DNA of 24,691 bases. Source: Candidatus Thorarchaeota archaeon. Lineage in GTDB: Archaea; Asgardarchaeota; Thorarchaeia; Thorarchaeales; Thorarchaeaceae. A program made the translations under genes and the position numbers. The DNA is taken from positions 1 to 24,691 of the forward strand of contig JAEOSL010000049.1 of NCBI GenBank assembly GCA_016840385.1, given 5' to 3'. Below, one piece after another: positions 1 to 7,373 of the stretch. The notes beneath the pieces are model-generated. The model saw nothing but the letters and a program-made list of their open reading frames with translations. It was not told the DNA's origin and made no database searches. Positions within the stretch are counted from its first letter, which is position 1. The number at the start of each line of letters is the position of its first letter.

Positions 1-170
1 AGACCTTTGGTGCATATGTTGTCGCACGTACTGCAGGTGGTCGAGCATATCTATCACGTGCGCTAATGGAAGAAGATTCGATTCTTGGAACCATACTTCG
101 TTCAGGAATGTCAAAGGTTAGACTCAGTGAAGATGAATTACGAGAGGTTGAGCAGTATCTCCCAAAGTAG
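1..170 (+). CDS. C-terminal fragment of an unrecognised protein (5' end outside window)
   Basis: An open frame runs from the left edge (first full codon at base 3) to a TAG at 168-170 and encodes about 55 residues. The fragment starts with a glycine- and alanine-rich stretch (TFGAYVVARTAGG) followed by a charged helix (LSEDELREVEQYLPK). I do not recognise the family from this tail and assign no function. The next gene on the same strand starts 182 bases later with its own strong ribosome binding site, so co-transcription is possible but not shown. The frame reads cleanly to the edge, which supports a real gene end over a chance ORF. Confidence 0.55.
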   Translation, partial: TFGAYVVARTAGGRAYLSRALMEEDSILGTILRSGMSKVRLSEDELREVEQYLPK

Positions 171-352
171 GATGGAAAACTGCTATCTCGATTAGATTAT
201 TAACATAGACCCATTCTCTCACTTGCGCATATAGCTGACAGATGCCTTTTGTCATAGTGAGCGAGGAGTGCCCAGTATTGGGTTTCTATGAATTGGCTTT
301 TCATGCATTAGGCACAGGCTATGTGCGCACCTATTGCAGGAGGTCTTTCTGA

Positions 353-1363
353 ATGCTCCCAGGTAAAGTACCACCAGAGATTCTTCAGAGTATAGTATTC
401 TCGAAGCTTGGTCGATCAGATGCTGATGTAATCCTAGGACCCGAGATCGGAGAAGATGCAGCCGTGGTCAAGATAGGGGATCAAGTTGTAGTTGCAGCGA
501 CTGACCCAATCACAGGATCAGTAGAAGATGTTGGATGGTTGGCAGTTCATGTTAATGCAAATGATATTGCCACTTTCGGGGTCTCTCCCAGATGGTTTCT
601 TGCATCTGTCATGCTTCCACCCGGATACACACCAGATCAACTTGGTACGATAATGAATCAAATTGATACTGCTGCAAAGGAGCTAGATATTGCAGTTGCT
701 GGTGGCCATTCAGAAATTACCGAAAGTATCTCGCAACCCATCGTGGTTGGCTTTATGATGGGGACCGCTCCAATTGACGAATATGTTACATCTAGTGGAG
801 CAAAACCTGGAGATGCACTCATAGTTACAAAAACCATTGGGATGGAAGGCACATCAATTCTTGCTACTGAAGGATGTTCATACCTTTCAGAAAAAATTGG
901 CAAGGATGTTGTTGAACACGGTCAGCAACTAAGGAATTCGATAAGTGTAGTAAAAGATGGCGTGACAGCTTTTCAGACTGGATTCATCCACGCTATGCAT
1001 GATCCCACCGAAGGTGGTCTAGCTAATGGTGTTCACGAGCTATGTGATGCTAGTGGAGTAGGTTGTGAGTTAGAAAATAATCTGATACCATTGAATGATG
1101 CAACTAGAACAATATGTGAGTATCTTCAAATCAATCCATTAGAACTAATCAGTAGTGGAAGTATGCTGATAAGCTGTAATCACGATCATGCACCGCAAGT
1201 TATTGAAGAACTCACTGCTGTTGGTATTGATGCTGTGATAATTGGCTCATTAGTTCCTGATTCTACACATCGTAAAATTACCATTGATGGTTCCACTATT
1301 GATCTTGAGCGCCCAACAACAGATGCTCTTTGGTCCGCATTGAAGAGGGTCAATCCTTCATGA
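353..1363 (+). CDS. AIR synthase-related / HypE-like ATP-binding protein
   Basis: This 336-residue protein belongs to the PurM/ThiL/SelD/HypE (AIR synthase) superfamily, whose members bind ATP and usually phosphorylate or dehydrate a substrate. Seen in the sequence: an N-terminal GEDAAVV motif (about residues 33-39), D51 in TDPITG, the NAND segment (68-71) typical of Mg-ATP binding, GGHSEIT (117-123), and a C-terminal-domain motif HDPTEGGL (about 217-224). HypE proper ends in a conserved cysteine that is carbamoylated and cyanated. This protein ends in VNPS with no cysteine, so it is not a canonical HypE and its substrate is unknown. The ATG at 353 is preceded by AGGAGGT at 338-344. Its 3' end overlaps the convergent surE gene by 14 bp. 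Confidence 0.85.
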   Translation: MLPGKVPPEILQSIVFSKLGRSDADVILGPEIGEDAAVVKIGDQVVVAATDPITGSVEDVGWLAVHVNANDIATFGVSPRWFLASVMLPPGYTPDQLGTIMNQIDTAAKELDIAVAGGHSEITESISQPIVVGFMMGTAPIDEYVTSSGAKPGDALIVTKTIGMEGTSILATEGCSYLSEKIGKDVVEHGQQLRNSISVVKDGVTAFQTGFIHAMHDPTEGGLANGVHELCDASGVGCELENNLIPLNDATRTICEYLQINPLELISSGSMLISCNHDHAPQVIEELTAVGIDAVIIGSLVPDSTHRKITIDGSTIDLERPTTDALWSALKRVNPS

Positions 1364-2129
1364 ATTCCTCTAATGTTTCTAAGTGAGATTCTTTAATCCA
1401 CTCCAGAATTACCGGAGATAGTGCGATATTCTTGTTGACGAATACTTCGTAAGCATCAGTGTTGACAGGCGGGTCTTTCTCGATACCCAGATACCAATAG
1501 TATGGTCTGCCATTAGGATCTACCCTACGTTCAACCTCATTATGCATTCGTATCTTGGTTGGTTTTGTAATGACCATTTTTGAATCATCAGATATTTCTG
1601 ATGGGAAATTCAGATTCAGGAGGTCTATCTTTTCTGGCATGCCTTTCTCTAGCACTTTCATAACAAGATCCTTTGTTATCTCACAAACCTTCTCACAATC
1701 GTTTGTTGCTCCAGCTGCATCAAACCATTCTTGTGGCGTTGCTTGTCGAGATACTGCAATTGATGGTATACCTCGTATTGCTGCTTCAAAGGCTGCTCCC
1801 AAAGTTCCGCTTGTTAACATACTCTGATACCCAACATTAGCTCCAGTATTAGGGCCAGAGATGAATAGGTCAACATTATTATAAAACGATCCAGCAAGGA
1901 TTACAGAGTCTGCTGGGAATCCATCATGACTGATGAACTTGTATCCATACTTTTCGTGTTGTTCTGTTATTCTGATTGGTCTCTTCAATGTCAATGCTTT
2001 TCCAGTTGCACTTCTCTGACCATCCGGAACAACTACGAAGAGCTCAACTTCCTTGCTCAATTTTTCTGCTAGTCTAATAAGTCCGTCACTTCGTGGACCA
2101 TCATCATTTGTAAGGCAGACTCTATACAT
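1350..2129 (-). CDS. surE: 5'/3'-nucleotidase SurE
   Basis: SurE is a metal-dependent phosphatase that removes phosphate from nucleoside 5'- and 3'-monophosphates and acts in nucleotide salvage. The N-terminal LTNDDG motif (N8, D9, D10, metal ligands), the GQRSATGKALTL segment and the GPNTGANVG motif are all present and in order. The length of 259 residues is usual for the family. The frame extends to a TTG at 2132, but the ATG at 2127-2129 is better placed behind an AGGAGT at 2138-2143 (spacing 8) and gives the canonical start MYRVCLTNDDG. The gene is convergent with the AIR synthase-like gene and overlaps its last 14 bases. A histone-like gene with its own terminator lies upstream on the same strand. 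Confidence 0.93.
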   Translation of the reverse strand: MYRVCLTNDDGPRSDGLIRLAEKLSKEVELFVVVPDGQRSATGKALTLKRPIRITEQHEKYGYKFISHDGFPADSVILAGSFYNNVDLFISGPNTGANVGYQSMLTSGTLGAAFEAAIRGIPSIAVSRQATPQEWFDAAGATNDCEKVCEITKDLVMKVLEKGMPEKIDLLNLNFPSEISDDSKMVITKPTKIRMHNEVERRVDPNGRPYYWYLGIEKDPPVNTDAYEVFVNKNIALSPVILEWIKESHLETLEEFMKD

Positions 2130-2194
2130 CAAAAATTACTCCTGTCGATAACAATACTATCGTCGACTCGGATTGCTGATAAGACTGGTGATAT

Positions 2195-2229
2195 GAAAAA
2201 TAAGAGTGTGGAAGCTCTGAGGCTTCCAC
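2195..2229 (-). terminator. Hairpin plus T-tract terminator of the histone-like gene
   Basis: On the minus strand GTGGAAGC (2229-2222) and GCTTCCAC (2215-2208) form a perfect 8-bp stem around a 6-nt loop, followed by ACTCTTATTTTTC. The site lies 26 bases past the stop codon of the histone-like gene and before the surE ribosome binding site. Archaeal termination mainly needs the T-run, so the hairpin is an extra feature that may also protect the 3' end. Confidence 0.7.
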
Positions 2230-2254
2230 TCCCGGCATCTTTAGACTACTCGGA

Positions 2255-2425
2255 TTACAAATCGTAAGGCTTGAGAGTCTTACGCTTGTTGTCCTTGGTC
2301 CTTGCAGCGGCACCATCTAGGATTCTCTCGATTTTCTGGTCGAGTGCACCATAGAAATCTCCACTTACTTGGACATTCTTCCTCTTAGCATAGTCTTGTA
2401 CTGCTTTCTTAACGACATACGGCAT
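2255..2425 (-). CDS. Histone-fold-like mini protein (DUF1931-like), 56 aa
   Basis: This short frame starts with ATG at 2423-2425, ends with TAA at 2255-2257 and encodes 56 residues (MPYVVKKAVQDY...). It is basic (about 15 Lys/Arg). A first helix (VVKKAVQDYAKR) is followed by a long helix from about GDFYGALDQ to RTKDNK, then RKTLKPYDL, which resembles the end of the histone-fold helix 2 and the loop R-T pair plus the x-P-x-DL of archaeal histone-like proteins annotated DUF1931. Family assignment is from memory of that pattern; helix 3 of a full histone is absent. AAGGAGGAG at 2437-2445 is an excellent Shine-Dalgarno site, and a palindromic TATA box at 2472-2481 and a downstream terminator make this a self-contained transcription unit. 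A role in DNA binding is inferred. Confidence 0.78.
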   Translation of the reverse strand: MPYVVKKAVQDYAKRKNVQVSGDFYGALDQKIERILDGAAARTKDNKRKTLKPYDL

Positions 2426-2471
2426 TGTTTAATTCACTCCTCCTTAGAGTGCTTTAGAATCCACGCTAATA

Positions 2472-2481
2472 CCTTATAAGG
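2472..2481 (-). promoter_or_regulatory. TATA box of the histone-like gene
   Basis: CCTTATAAGG is a perfect 10-bp palindrome centred 51 bases upstream of the ATG at 2425. Archaeal TATA spacing predicts a transcript start near 2450, just before the AAGGAGGAG ribosome binding site. The symmetrical sequence would also accept TBP in the opposite orientation. Confidence 0.55.
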
Positions 2482-2780
2482 CTTTACAGAGAGGCTGATT
2501 CTATCGCGCGGATTGACCGTTTCGAAGCATTCTACGAAAAATGGATGTTAACACCTTTAAACACCATCCTGGGGAACTTAAGAGGGTTAATATTTTGAAC
2601 CTACACTCTTTTTCGACGCACTTTTCTGTAGTCAGTCCATTTTCTGCATTTTTCTTCCTTTCCACAATTAAACTCAGTACTATTCGGAAAGACACCCCGC
2701 AGTACACATTGTTTCGATAATACAATCCTCAAAACACCTAAAAGAGTCAGCAACTAGAATCTGATAGACCTGTGGTCCTG
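2482..2780. other. Non-coding gap between histone-like and membrane-protein genes
   Basis: I see no convincing gene here. Short open frames exist on the minus strand (for example 2501-2725) but lack a ribosome binding site and look cysteine-rich and random. The stretch holds weak inverted and direct repetition around GGATGTTAACACCTTTAAACACCATCC (2541-2567) and an A/T-rich run near 2584-2597. The downstream gene has only a modest ribosome binding site (AGGTGA, 2781-2786), and no clear TATA box could be fixed. Confidence 0.4.
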
Positions 2781-2795
2781 AGGTGAGATTGAAGA

Positions 2796-3578
2796 GTGAG
2801 ATATGCGCATGGAATCCTAATTGGTGCTGTACTTCCAGGTGTAATTTTCTTAGTTGCATCTGCCATTAAGATAACCGGAATTGGAGCTGCTCCATCCGTA
2901 ATCGAAGCTCTCTGGAACATATACTCTATCTGGTTTGTTGCAAGTATTGCATTAGCCATTCTTCCACTACTACTCATCTTCTTTGTCCGTAAAGATATGT
3001 TTAGAGAATTTCTGATTTTTGAAGCAGGTGGATTTGGTTTATTCTCACCGATTTGGTTATTCATCGCAACGGAGATTTCTGGTGATGCATGGTATAGCAT
3101 ACTGACTGATGGAATCACAAATGGTTTAGTTGGATTTGGGCCCGGTGGAACTATCATTGGAATCGATGTTAGCAATATATTCCTTATTCCATTTCTCGCT
3201 TTTTCAGTTGTTATGGGGTTGATATTTCTACGTCCATCTTTCATAGCGAAGTATAGTTACTCTGGTGAATTACCTGAACTGACAGAGTTGAAAGACGACG
3301 CGGTAGCAAAAGAAGCGCCTCCTGCTGATGTTGAGATGCCAGAAGTACGTCCTCCAGAACCCACTGTTGATTCTGTTGCATCTTTGAGGGATGTCCTCAT
3401 GGAGCATGGTACAACTGATCCTGTGATTAACCTAATTCTGAATTCAGGGATTGGTACTACTACTGATTTGGCAGCTACAAGTGCAGACCAACTAGTAACG
3501 ATAACTGGTTTGAATAAACGTGAAGCTGAAGAGCTTCTAATGGCTGTTCAGAAGAAAATCTGGTTCAGCGATATATGA
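2796..3578 (+). CDS. Four-helix membrane protein with C-terminal helix-hairpin-helix-like domain
   Basis: I do not recognise this 260-residue protein as a named family. Four hydrophobic segments are visible at about residues 6-25, 42-64, 72-92 and 127-146, followed by an acidic and proline-rich linker (about 157-192). The C-terminal part (about 207-256) contains a pattern INLILNSGIGTTTDLA...LVTITGLNKREAEELL, which looks like a helix-hairpin-helix or SAM-like helical module of the kind that binds DNA or mediates protein contacts. The likely start is GTG at 2796 with AGGTGA at 2781-2786. A membrane anchor carrying an HhH-like tail could tether DNA or another protein at the membrane; that is inference. 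It faces the uridine phosphorylase gene convergently with a 15-bp gap. Confidence 0.75.
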   Translation: MRYAHGILIGAVLPGVIFLVASAIKITGIGAAPSVIEALWNIYSIWFVASIALAILPLLLIFFVRKDMFREFLIFEAGGFGLFSPIWLFIATEISGDAWYSILTDGITNGLVGFGPGGTIIGIDVSNIFLIPFLAFSVVMGLIFLRPSFIAKYSYSGELPELTELKDDAVAKEAPPADVEMPEVRPPEPTVDSVASLRDVLMEHGTTDPVINLILNSGIGTTTDLAATSADQLVTITGLNKREAEELLMAVQKKIWFSDI

Positions 3579-3593
3579 TAATATCTATCAGAT

Positions 3594-4331
3594 TCACATT
3601 GAAGTAATTGCATCAAGAGCAATGGTCACCAAATCATCCAACGGAGGTTTTCCTACTATCTTTGCCTCTTGGTCTACGTTCTCACCTATTACCACGCATG
3701 CAGCACCTACTTTGACATCTCTCAGATGACCTATCACAAATAGTGCAGCTGCTTCCATTTCAGTAGCCAACACGTTCGAATCTCTCATTGCTGCCCATTT
3801 TTTCCGCGTACTATCTGGGTCTGCAACATAATCCGGATGTTCACTATAGAATGCATCCTTGCTATGTCCGATTCCTACGTGATAAGTTGCACCTCGTTTC
3901 TCAGCAGCTTTTGTGAGAGCAGTGACTGTATCTGGATGAGCTACTGCTGGAAACTCTATTGGTACATATTGCCGTGATGTTCCTTCATCTCTAACTGAGC
4001 CGCTAAAGATAACTACATCTCCTGAAACAACTTTGTGGCTGATTGCTCCTGATGTTCCCACTCTAATGAAGATCTTACAACCTACTTTCACAAGCTCTTC
4101 AAGTGCAATTGCTGCAGATGGACATCCTATTCCCGTGGAACAGACTGCTACAGGTACACCATTCCATGTGCCCTTGAAACTCCAATACTCTCTCTTTTTG
4201 GCAATCTCAACTGGATTATCAAAGAATCCTTCAGCGATCTTTTTTGCACGGTCTGGATCCCCTGGCAATAGAACAAGTTCGGGAATCTCACCACGCGCAA
4301 TTCCAATATGATACTCCTTTTCTGAATCCAT
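3594..4331 (-). CDS. udp: Uridine phosphorylase-type nucleoside phosphorylase
   Basis: This enzyme belongs to the PNP/UDP phosphorylase family, which splits nucleosides with phosphate to base and ribose-1-phosphate. Motifs seen are LLPGDPDRA near the N-terminus (phosphate-binding G-D-P-x-R), STGIGCPSAAIALEEL, RVGTSGAI (the family GTxG motif) and the ribose-binding ATEMEAAALF. The length of 245 residues is typical. The open frame reaches 4382, but its first 17 residues (MRNPFLCPYH...) do not resemble the family. ATG at 4329-4331 gives MDSEKEYHIGIARGEIPE, a normal start, although no clear ribosome binding site precedes it. It is divergent from a small winged-helix gene, with an A/T element at 4417-4428 between them. 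Base specificity (uridine or another nucleoside) cannot be read with certainty. Confidence 0.88.
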   Translation of the reverse strand: MDSEKEYHIGIARGEIPELVLLPGDPDRAKKIAEGFFDNPVEIAKKREYWSFKGTWNGVPVAVCSTGIGCPSAAIALEELVKVGCKIFIRVGTSGAISHKVVSGDVVIFSGSVRDEGTSRQYVPIEFPAVAHPDTVTALTKAAEKRGATYHVGIGHSKDAFYSEHPDYVADPDSTRKKWAAMRDSNVLATEMEAAALFVIGHLRDVKVGAACVVIGENVDQEAKIVGKPPLDDLVTIALDAITSM

Positions 4332-4416
4332 TCGGCAACACAAGCGCGTTATGTGGTATGGGCAGAGAAAAGGGTTTCGCAAGAATTCATTCAGAAGTAT
4401 GTTTCACGAAAATTGC

Positions 4417-4428
4417 GTATACTTAAGT
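4417..4428. promoter_or_regulatory. Shared A/T-rich promoter element between divergent udp and winged-helix genes
   Basis: GTATACTTAAGT contains the palindrome ACTTAAGT and reads as a TATA-like box on both strands. For the plus-strand gene it sits about 40 bases before the TTG start. For udp it sits about 90 bases before the ATG. It is the only TATA-like run in the gap, so it may serve one or both genes. Confidence 0.35.
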
Positions 4429-4463
4429 TTGAATTTTACATAATCTAATCGTGGTGGTAGATT

Positions 4464-4694
4464 TTGAGCGAAGACCTAACAGAGCTTCAGAGAAACATAC
4501 TAGAATTGATAATACGTGAGAATCGTAGACCTTCTGCTATTGCTAAAACGCTTAGACGGTATGACGGACAAGTAGATCAGAATAGAGTGACGATAGCCTT
4601 AGTGGATTTAGAGAAACGAGGACTAGCTGAACGTAGTACTACTAAAGCATGGATTGCAAAGGGTAGAGCCGTGGAATATGTTAGCGAAGATTAG
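4464..4694 (+). CDS. Small winged-helix DNA-binding protein
   Basis: The product has 76 residues and looks like a stand-alone winged helix-turn-helix: helix 1 LTELQRNILELIIREN, then RPSAIAKTLRR as helix-turn-helix, VTIALVDLEKRGLAERSTT as recognition helix plus wing start, and a short C-terminal strand (AVEYVSED). The start is TTG at 4464: an in-frame TAG at 4458-4460 closes the frame just upstream, and GGTGGT at 4453-4458 supplies a ribosome binding site. It is divergent from udp across a short shared promoter region, so autoregulation or control of udp is possible but unproven. Its 3' end is 7 bp from the convergent PRPP-synthetase-like gene. Confidence 0.8.
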   Translation: MSEDLTELQRNILELIIRENRRPSAIAKTLRRYDGQVDQNRVTIALVDLEKRGLAERSTTKAWIAKGRAVEYVSED

Positions 4695-4701
4695 AAAGTT
4701 T

Positions 4702-5697
4702 CTAGAGATTGTCAACTAATGTATCGACTATGTTGTAGCAGAGATTTTCATTCTCTTCACCAAATATGTCAGTGTTTATGCTGTTAGTTGTGACAATTTT
4801 CTGTTTACATTTCTCCAGTAAACGTTCTAGTAATTCTTCGCCTCGCTCAACTAAGGGGACCGCATGTGCAACTGCTAGTGCCACATCTTTAGCTCCTTGA
4901 TCAAGGAGTCTGTCACGTGCCTTCAGTAGAGTATTTCCACTTCGAGTAAGATCATCGATTACAATGACATTCTTGCCATCAACATCTAGATCTCCATGAA
5001 GTTGCACTCGATACGAATTAGTTCGACTCTTACCAAATCCATCAATCTTGTATCTTTCTTGAGCTCCTTCATCTGGTGCAATGATAATACAATCTTTGAA
5101 GTCAAACTCTTTTCTTGCAAATTCAACAAGGTCCGGAATGACATCAATAATCTTGTACAATCCTTTGTTTTTGAGATTTTTGACCCATTCCAAACTATCC
5201 GGCGCATGAGGACTCAAAATATATACCTTGTTGCATGCTTTTGCAATTGTTTCGATTGCCCATCTTCCAGAAGAGGCTTCTCCGGTTTCGAAAGATTTGT
5301 CCTGAAGTCCATAAGGCTGGAAAGTTAGTACAACTTCAACTTGCTTTGGTGGAGCTACAGGTGTGCATTTGTACTGCTTGTGGCCACACTTTTCAACTTC
5401 TAGTGGTCGAGATAGCATATCGAGAAGAAGCAATAGTTCAACTACGCGATCAGATGTACTATATTTCTCTGTTTCAGCCGGTCCAGAACCAGAACAGCTC
5501 TGAACAACAATGACTCTTCTTTCGGAAAGTTGTGCGACCTTTCCAATCTTGACATATATGTCACCATTGGGAAATATTCGCTTATGGTCATAATTCAACG
5601 CAGAAGTATAGACCCGATATCCGAGATCTTCAAACCGACTCTGAAGGTGCTCTGCACCACTGGCCAAGATGACATCATAATCCTTCATGATACTCAC
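4702..5697 (-). CDS. Divergent ribose-phosphate pyrophosphokinase-like protein
   Basis: The 331-residue product has the two-domain fold of PRPP synthetase: an N-terminal half with FPNGDIYVKI, RRVIVVQSCSGS and TFQPYGLQDKSF (matching the usual PYARQDR region), and a C-terminal half with H164 in SPHAPD, the catalytic-loop pair K223/R225 (GKSR), and a phosphoribosyl-binding loop VIVIDDLTRSGNTL at 244-257. PRPP synthetase makes PRPP from ribose-5-phosphate and ATP. Unusual features are an insertion of roughly 15-20 residues at about 100-120 carrying a C-x6-C pair, loss of the signature Q-x-Q-G-F-F after the histidine, and a TRSG rather than D-T-A/S-G loop. It may be a true Prs or a paralog with altered substrate. 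GTG at 5697 or ATG at 5688 could be the start. Confidence 0.8.
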   Translation of the reverse strand: MSIMKDYDVILASGAEHLQSRFEDLGYRVYTSALNYDHKRIFPNGDIYVKIGKVAQLSERRVIVVQSCSGSGPAETEKYSTSDRVVELLLLLDMLSRPLEVEKCGHKQYKCTPVAPPKQVEVVLTFQPYGLQDKSFETGEASSGRWAIETIAKACNKVYILSPHAPDSLEWVKNLKNKGLYKIIDVIPDLVEFARKEFDFKDCIIIAPDEGAQERYKIDGFGKSRTNSYRVQLHGDLDVDGKNVIVIDDLTRSGNTLLKARDRLLDQGAKDVALAVAHAVPLVERGEELLERLLEKCKQKIVTTNSINTDIFGEENENLCYNIVDTLVDNL

Positions 5698-5849
5698 CGT
5701 CGAGTGAGGCCGAAATTAACACCCTAATGAGGTTTGTCCTTCATTGATTCTGTCTAAACTTTCTCTACTATTAATCAATTTTGAAGAATGATAATACAAG
5801 GCATAACCTAAAATGACAGTCTTGCATAAACACTCTGCCACCAGAGGCT

Positions 5850-6563
5850 GTGCTTCGATTGAGTCTTACCGCTAGAGAGCTTTTGCACAAGCTTGCAGAG
5901 GATGCAGGTCTCACCTATCCGACCGTAGCTAGACGAGTGAATCGTATGATGAAGAAGGGTAGGGGGCTGATTGAATCTGTTAAAGAAATAGCAGTAGAAC
6001 ATAAACTGAAACCTAACAAGTACAAAATTAATCCAGTAAAGATAGTTGTAGAAACTGAAAAAATTCTTCGTGAAGACTACACACAAACACTCATGATTTC
6101 TGCAGTTCTCGGTCAGATGGTCGAAGCTCGAGGTAAAGAGAGATTTCCACCTCCTGCTTTCTTTGCATTTACCGAGATGCTATCACGAATATCTGATGCA
6201 CCACGTGATACAAAATCTGAAACCTCCGTTGAGATTGAAGAACGTACAACCCGTATTATTGAGCTGATGACGACTCTTGTTTCTGTTTTATGCGAATGGT
6301 CTGAACAAGGTGTAGTGGGTGTTGCAAGTGATTGTCCTGATACCCTACGCGATGTTGCTAGAGCAATTTTCAGAAAGACCAAACTCCTCCAAGGCGGGCT
6401 CTGGACTTGTATCTCGTGTGGAAATATAGTGGAGGTAAGAGAAACACGAGCTCTGATGTGTTATGACTGCGATTCCAAATTATCTGGTAGTCGCAGTATT
6501 GAAGATCGGTATGAATCTCTAGGTGGTAGTGATCGGAAAGGGTATGGAAGAAGTACCGAGTGA
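5850..6563 (+). CDS. HTH and zinc-ribbon protein of unknown family
   Basis: The product has 237 residues. The N-terminus (about 5-40, TARELLHKLAEDAGLTYPTVARRVNRMMKKG) reads as a helix-turn-helix. The middle is helical. The C-terminus has a zinc ribbon with C187-x2-C190 (WTCISC) and C204-x2-C207 (LMCYDC), then a charged Ser/Gly-rich tail. Archaeal transcription-related factors often combine these modules, but I do not recognise this one. The first available start is GTG at 5850; an in-frame stop lies at 5814 and no ATG precedes it. A CCTAAAATGA run about 40 bases upstream could be the TATA element, giving a very short leader. It is divergent from the PRPP-synthetase-like gene and ends 14 bp from a convergent PAC2-family gene. 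Confidence 0.75.
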   Translation: MLRLSLTARELLHKLAEDAGLTYPTVARRVNRMMKKGRGLIESVKEIAVEHKLKPNKYKINPVKIVVETEKILREDYTQTLMISAVLGQMVEARGKERFPPPAFFAFTEMLSRISDAPRDTKSETSVEIEERTTRIIELMTTLVSVLCEWSEQGVVGVASDCPDTLRDVARAIFRKTKLLQGGLWTCISCGNIVEVRETRALMCYDCDSKLSGSRSIEDRYESLGGSDRKGYGRSTE

Positions 6564-6577
6564 AATCACGAGATTCC

Positions 6578-7219
6578 CTAGTGAATTAGATTCATATCCA
6601 GTCCCTTCTCAAGTATCTCAATCGCTTGATCAACTTCTGATTGATACACCGACACTTCATCAACTTGAAGGATAAGATCTTGGTCCTGACTTTCTTCCAT
6701 GAATAACACTACTGGGTCGAGTCCTGCAACACTTCCTGCACTGATTAGGGGTGCTGCCACTCCATCATAGAAATCAGACCTACCTATTGGAACTTCCATT
6801 CTCTTCAAGAGTCGGTCCCCTTTCTTTGATAGTACTTGCCCACAAGTCGGACCTTCATGACTAACTAGTGAAACAACAAATCGAGTGGGAACATTACCTC
6901 TGAGATAGAAGAGAAAATCCGTCATCCAATCATATTCTTTGATCATCACGTCGCCAAAAATCAACATGATTTCGTCGGTCACCATTCCATGCACTGGAAC
7001 TACAGGAGCCTTAACCTCCACAGGATATCGATTCCAAGTAGAAAATGCGGGTGAATTGAAAACCAGAACAGTTTCGAAATTATTCTTTTCATACAAATAT
7101 CTGCAAAGAGCTTGACCCATCGGATTAAGACCAAGAATAACACTGTATGTTTCTTCAATTTTTTGTTTCTTGAATGAATTGAGGATTGGTGAAACCCACT
7201 CTTGTTCGAACATTGGCAT
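6578..7219 (-). CDS. PAC2-family protein (proteasome-assembly-chaperone-like)
   Basis: The 213-residue product resembles the archaeal PAC2 family, which is related to eukaryotic proteasome assembly chaperone 2 and to carboxylate-amine-associated proteins; the archaeal biochemical role is not established. Supporting features are an N-terminal YSVILGLNPMGQALCRYLYE segment (family-type glycine-rich start of a Rossmann-like fold), VPVHGMVTDEIMLIFGD, a VAAPLISAGSVAGLDPVVLFMEES core, and a C-terminal helix SEVDQAIEILEKGLDM, matching the family ending in which Asp/Ala-Ala-x2-Leu-Leu-x2-Leu follows the glycine-rich strand. The frame extends to a TTG at 7237, but ATG at 7217-7219 follows GAGGTGG at good spacing and is preferred. 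It is divergent from gdhA. Confidence 0.72.
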   Translation of the reverse strand: MPMFEQEWVSPILNSFKKQKIEETYSVILGLNPMGQALCRYLYEKNNFETVLVFNSPAFSTWNRYPVEVKAPVVPVHGMVTDEIMLIFGDVMIKEYDWMTDFLFYLRGNVPTRFVVSLVSHEGPTCGQVLSKKGDRLLKRMEVPIGRSDFYDGVAAPLISAGSVAGLDPVVLFMEESQDQDLILQVDEVSVYQSEVDQAIEILEKGLDMNLIH

Positions 7220-7314
7220 AATCTTGGCCCACCTCAATTGTTTGAGATTCCTCTAATGACTGTTCGTGTTACCCTGAGTCATTGATTTCTAAAAATAAAG
7301 GTAGTATCCGATTG

Positions 7315-7322
7315 AATTATAT
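7315..7322 (+). promoter_or_regulatory. Candidate TATA box of gdhA
   Basis: AATTATAT lies about 55 bases before the ATG at 7374. It would place the transcript start near 7343, upstream of the GGTGAG ribosome binding site at 7361-7366. A second A/T run (TAAAAATAAAGG, 7290-7301) is an alternative. Confidence 0.4.
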
Positions 7323-7373
7323 GCAAGTCCTCTTCGAACACGACCTTGTCTAACACTGCTGGTGAGTGTAACT

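Noticed and set aside
353..1363. True HypE (hydrogenase maturation)
   Set aside because: The C-terminal cysteine essential to HypE is absent and no other hyp gene is in the window.
2501..2725. 74-residue minus-strand frame in the gap before the membrane-protein gene
   Set aside because: No ribosome binding site, random-looking composition and no motif; treated as chance.
2747..3244. 165-residue minus-strand frame opposite the membrane-protein gene
   Set aside because: It is antisense to a gene with clear transmembrane periodicity and a ribosome binding site; its composition is rich in Pro, Ile and Ser with no domain pattern, so it is a shadow frame.
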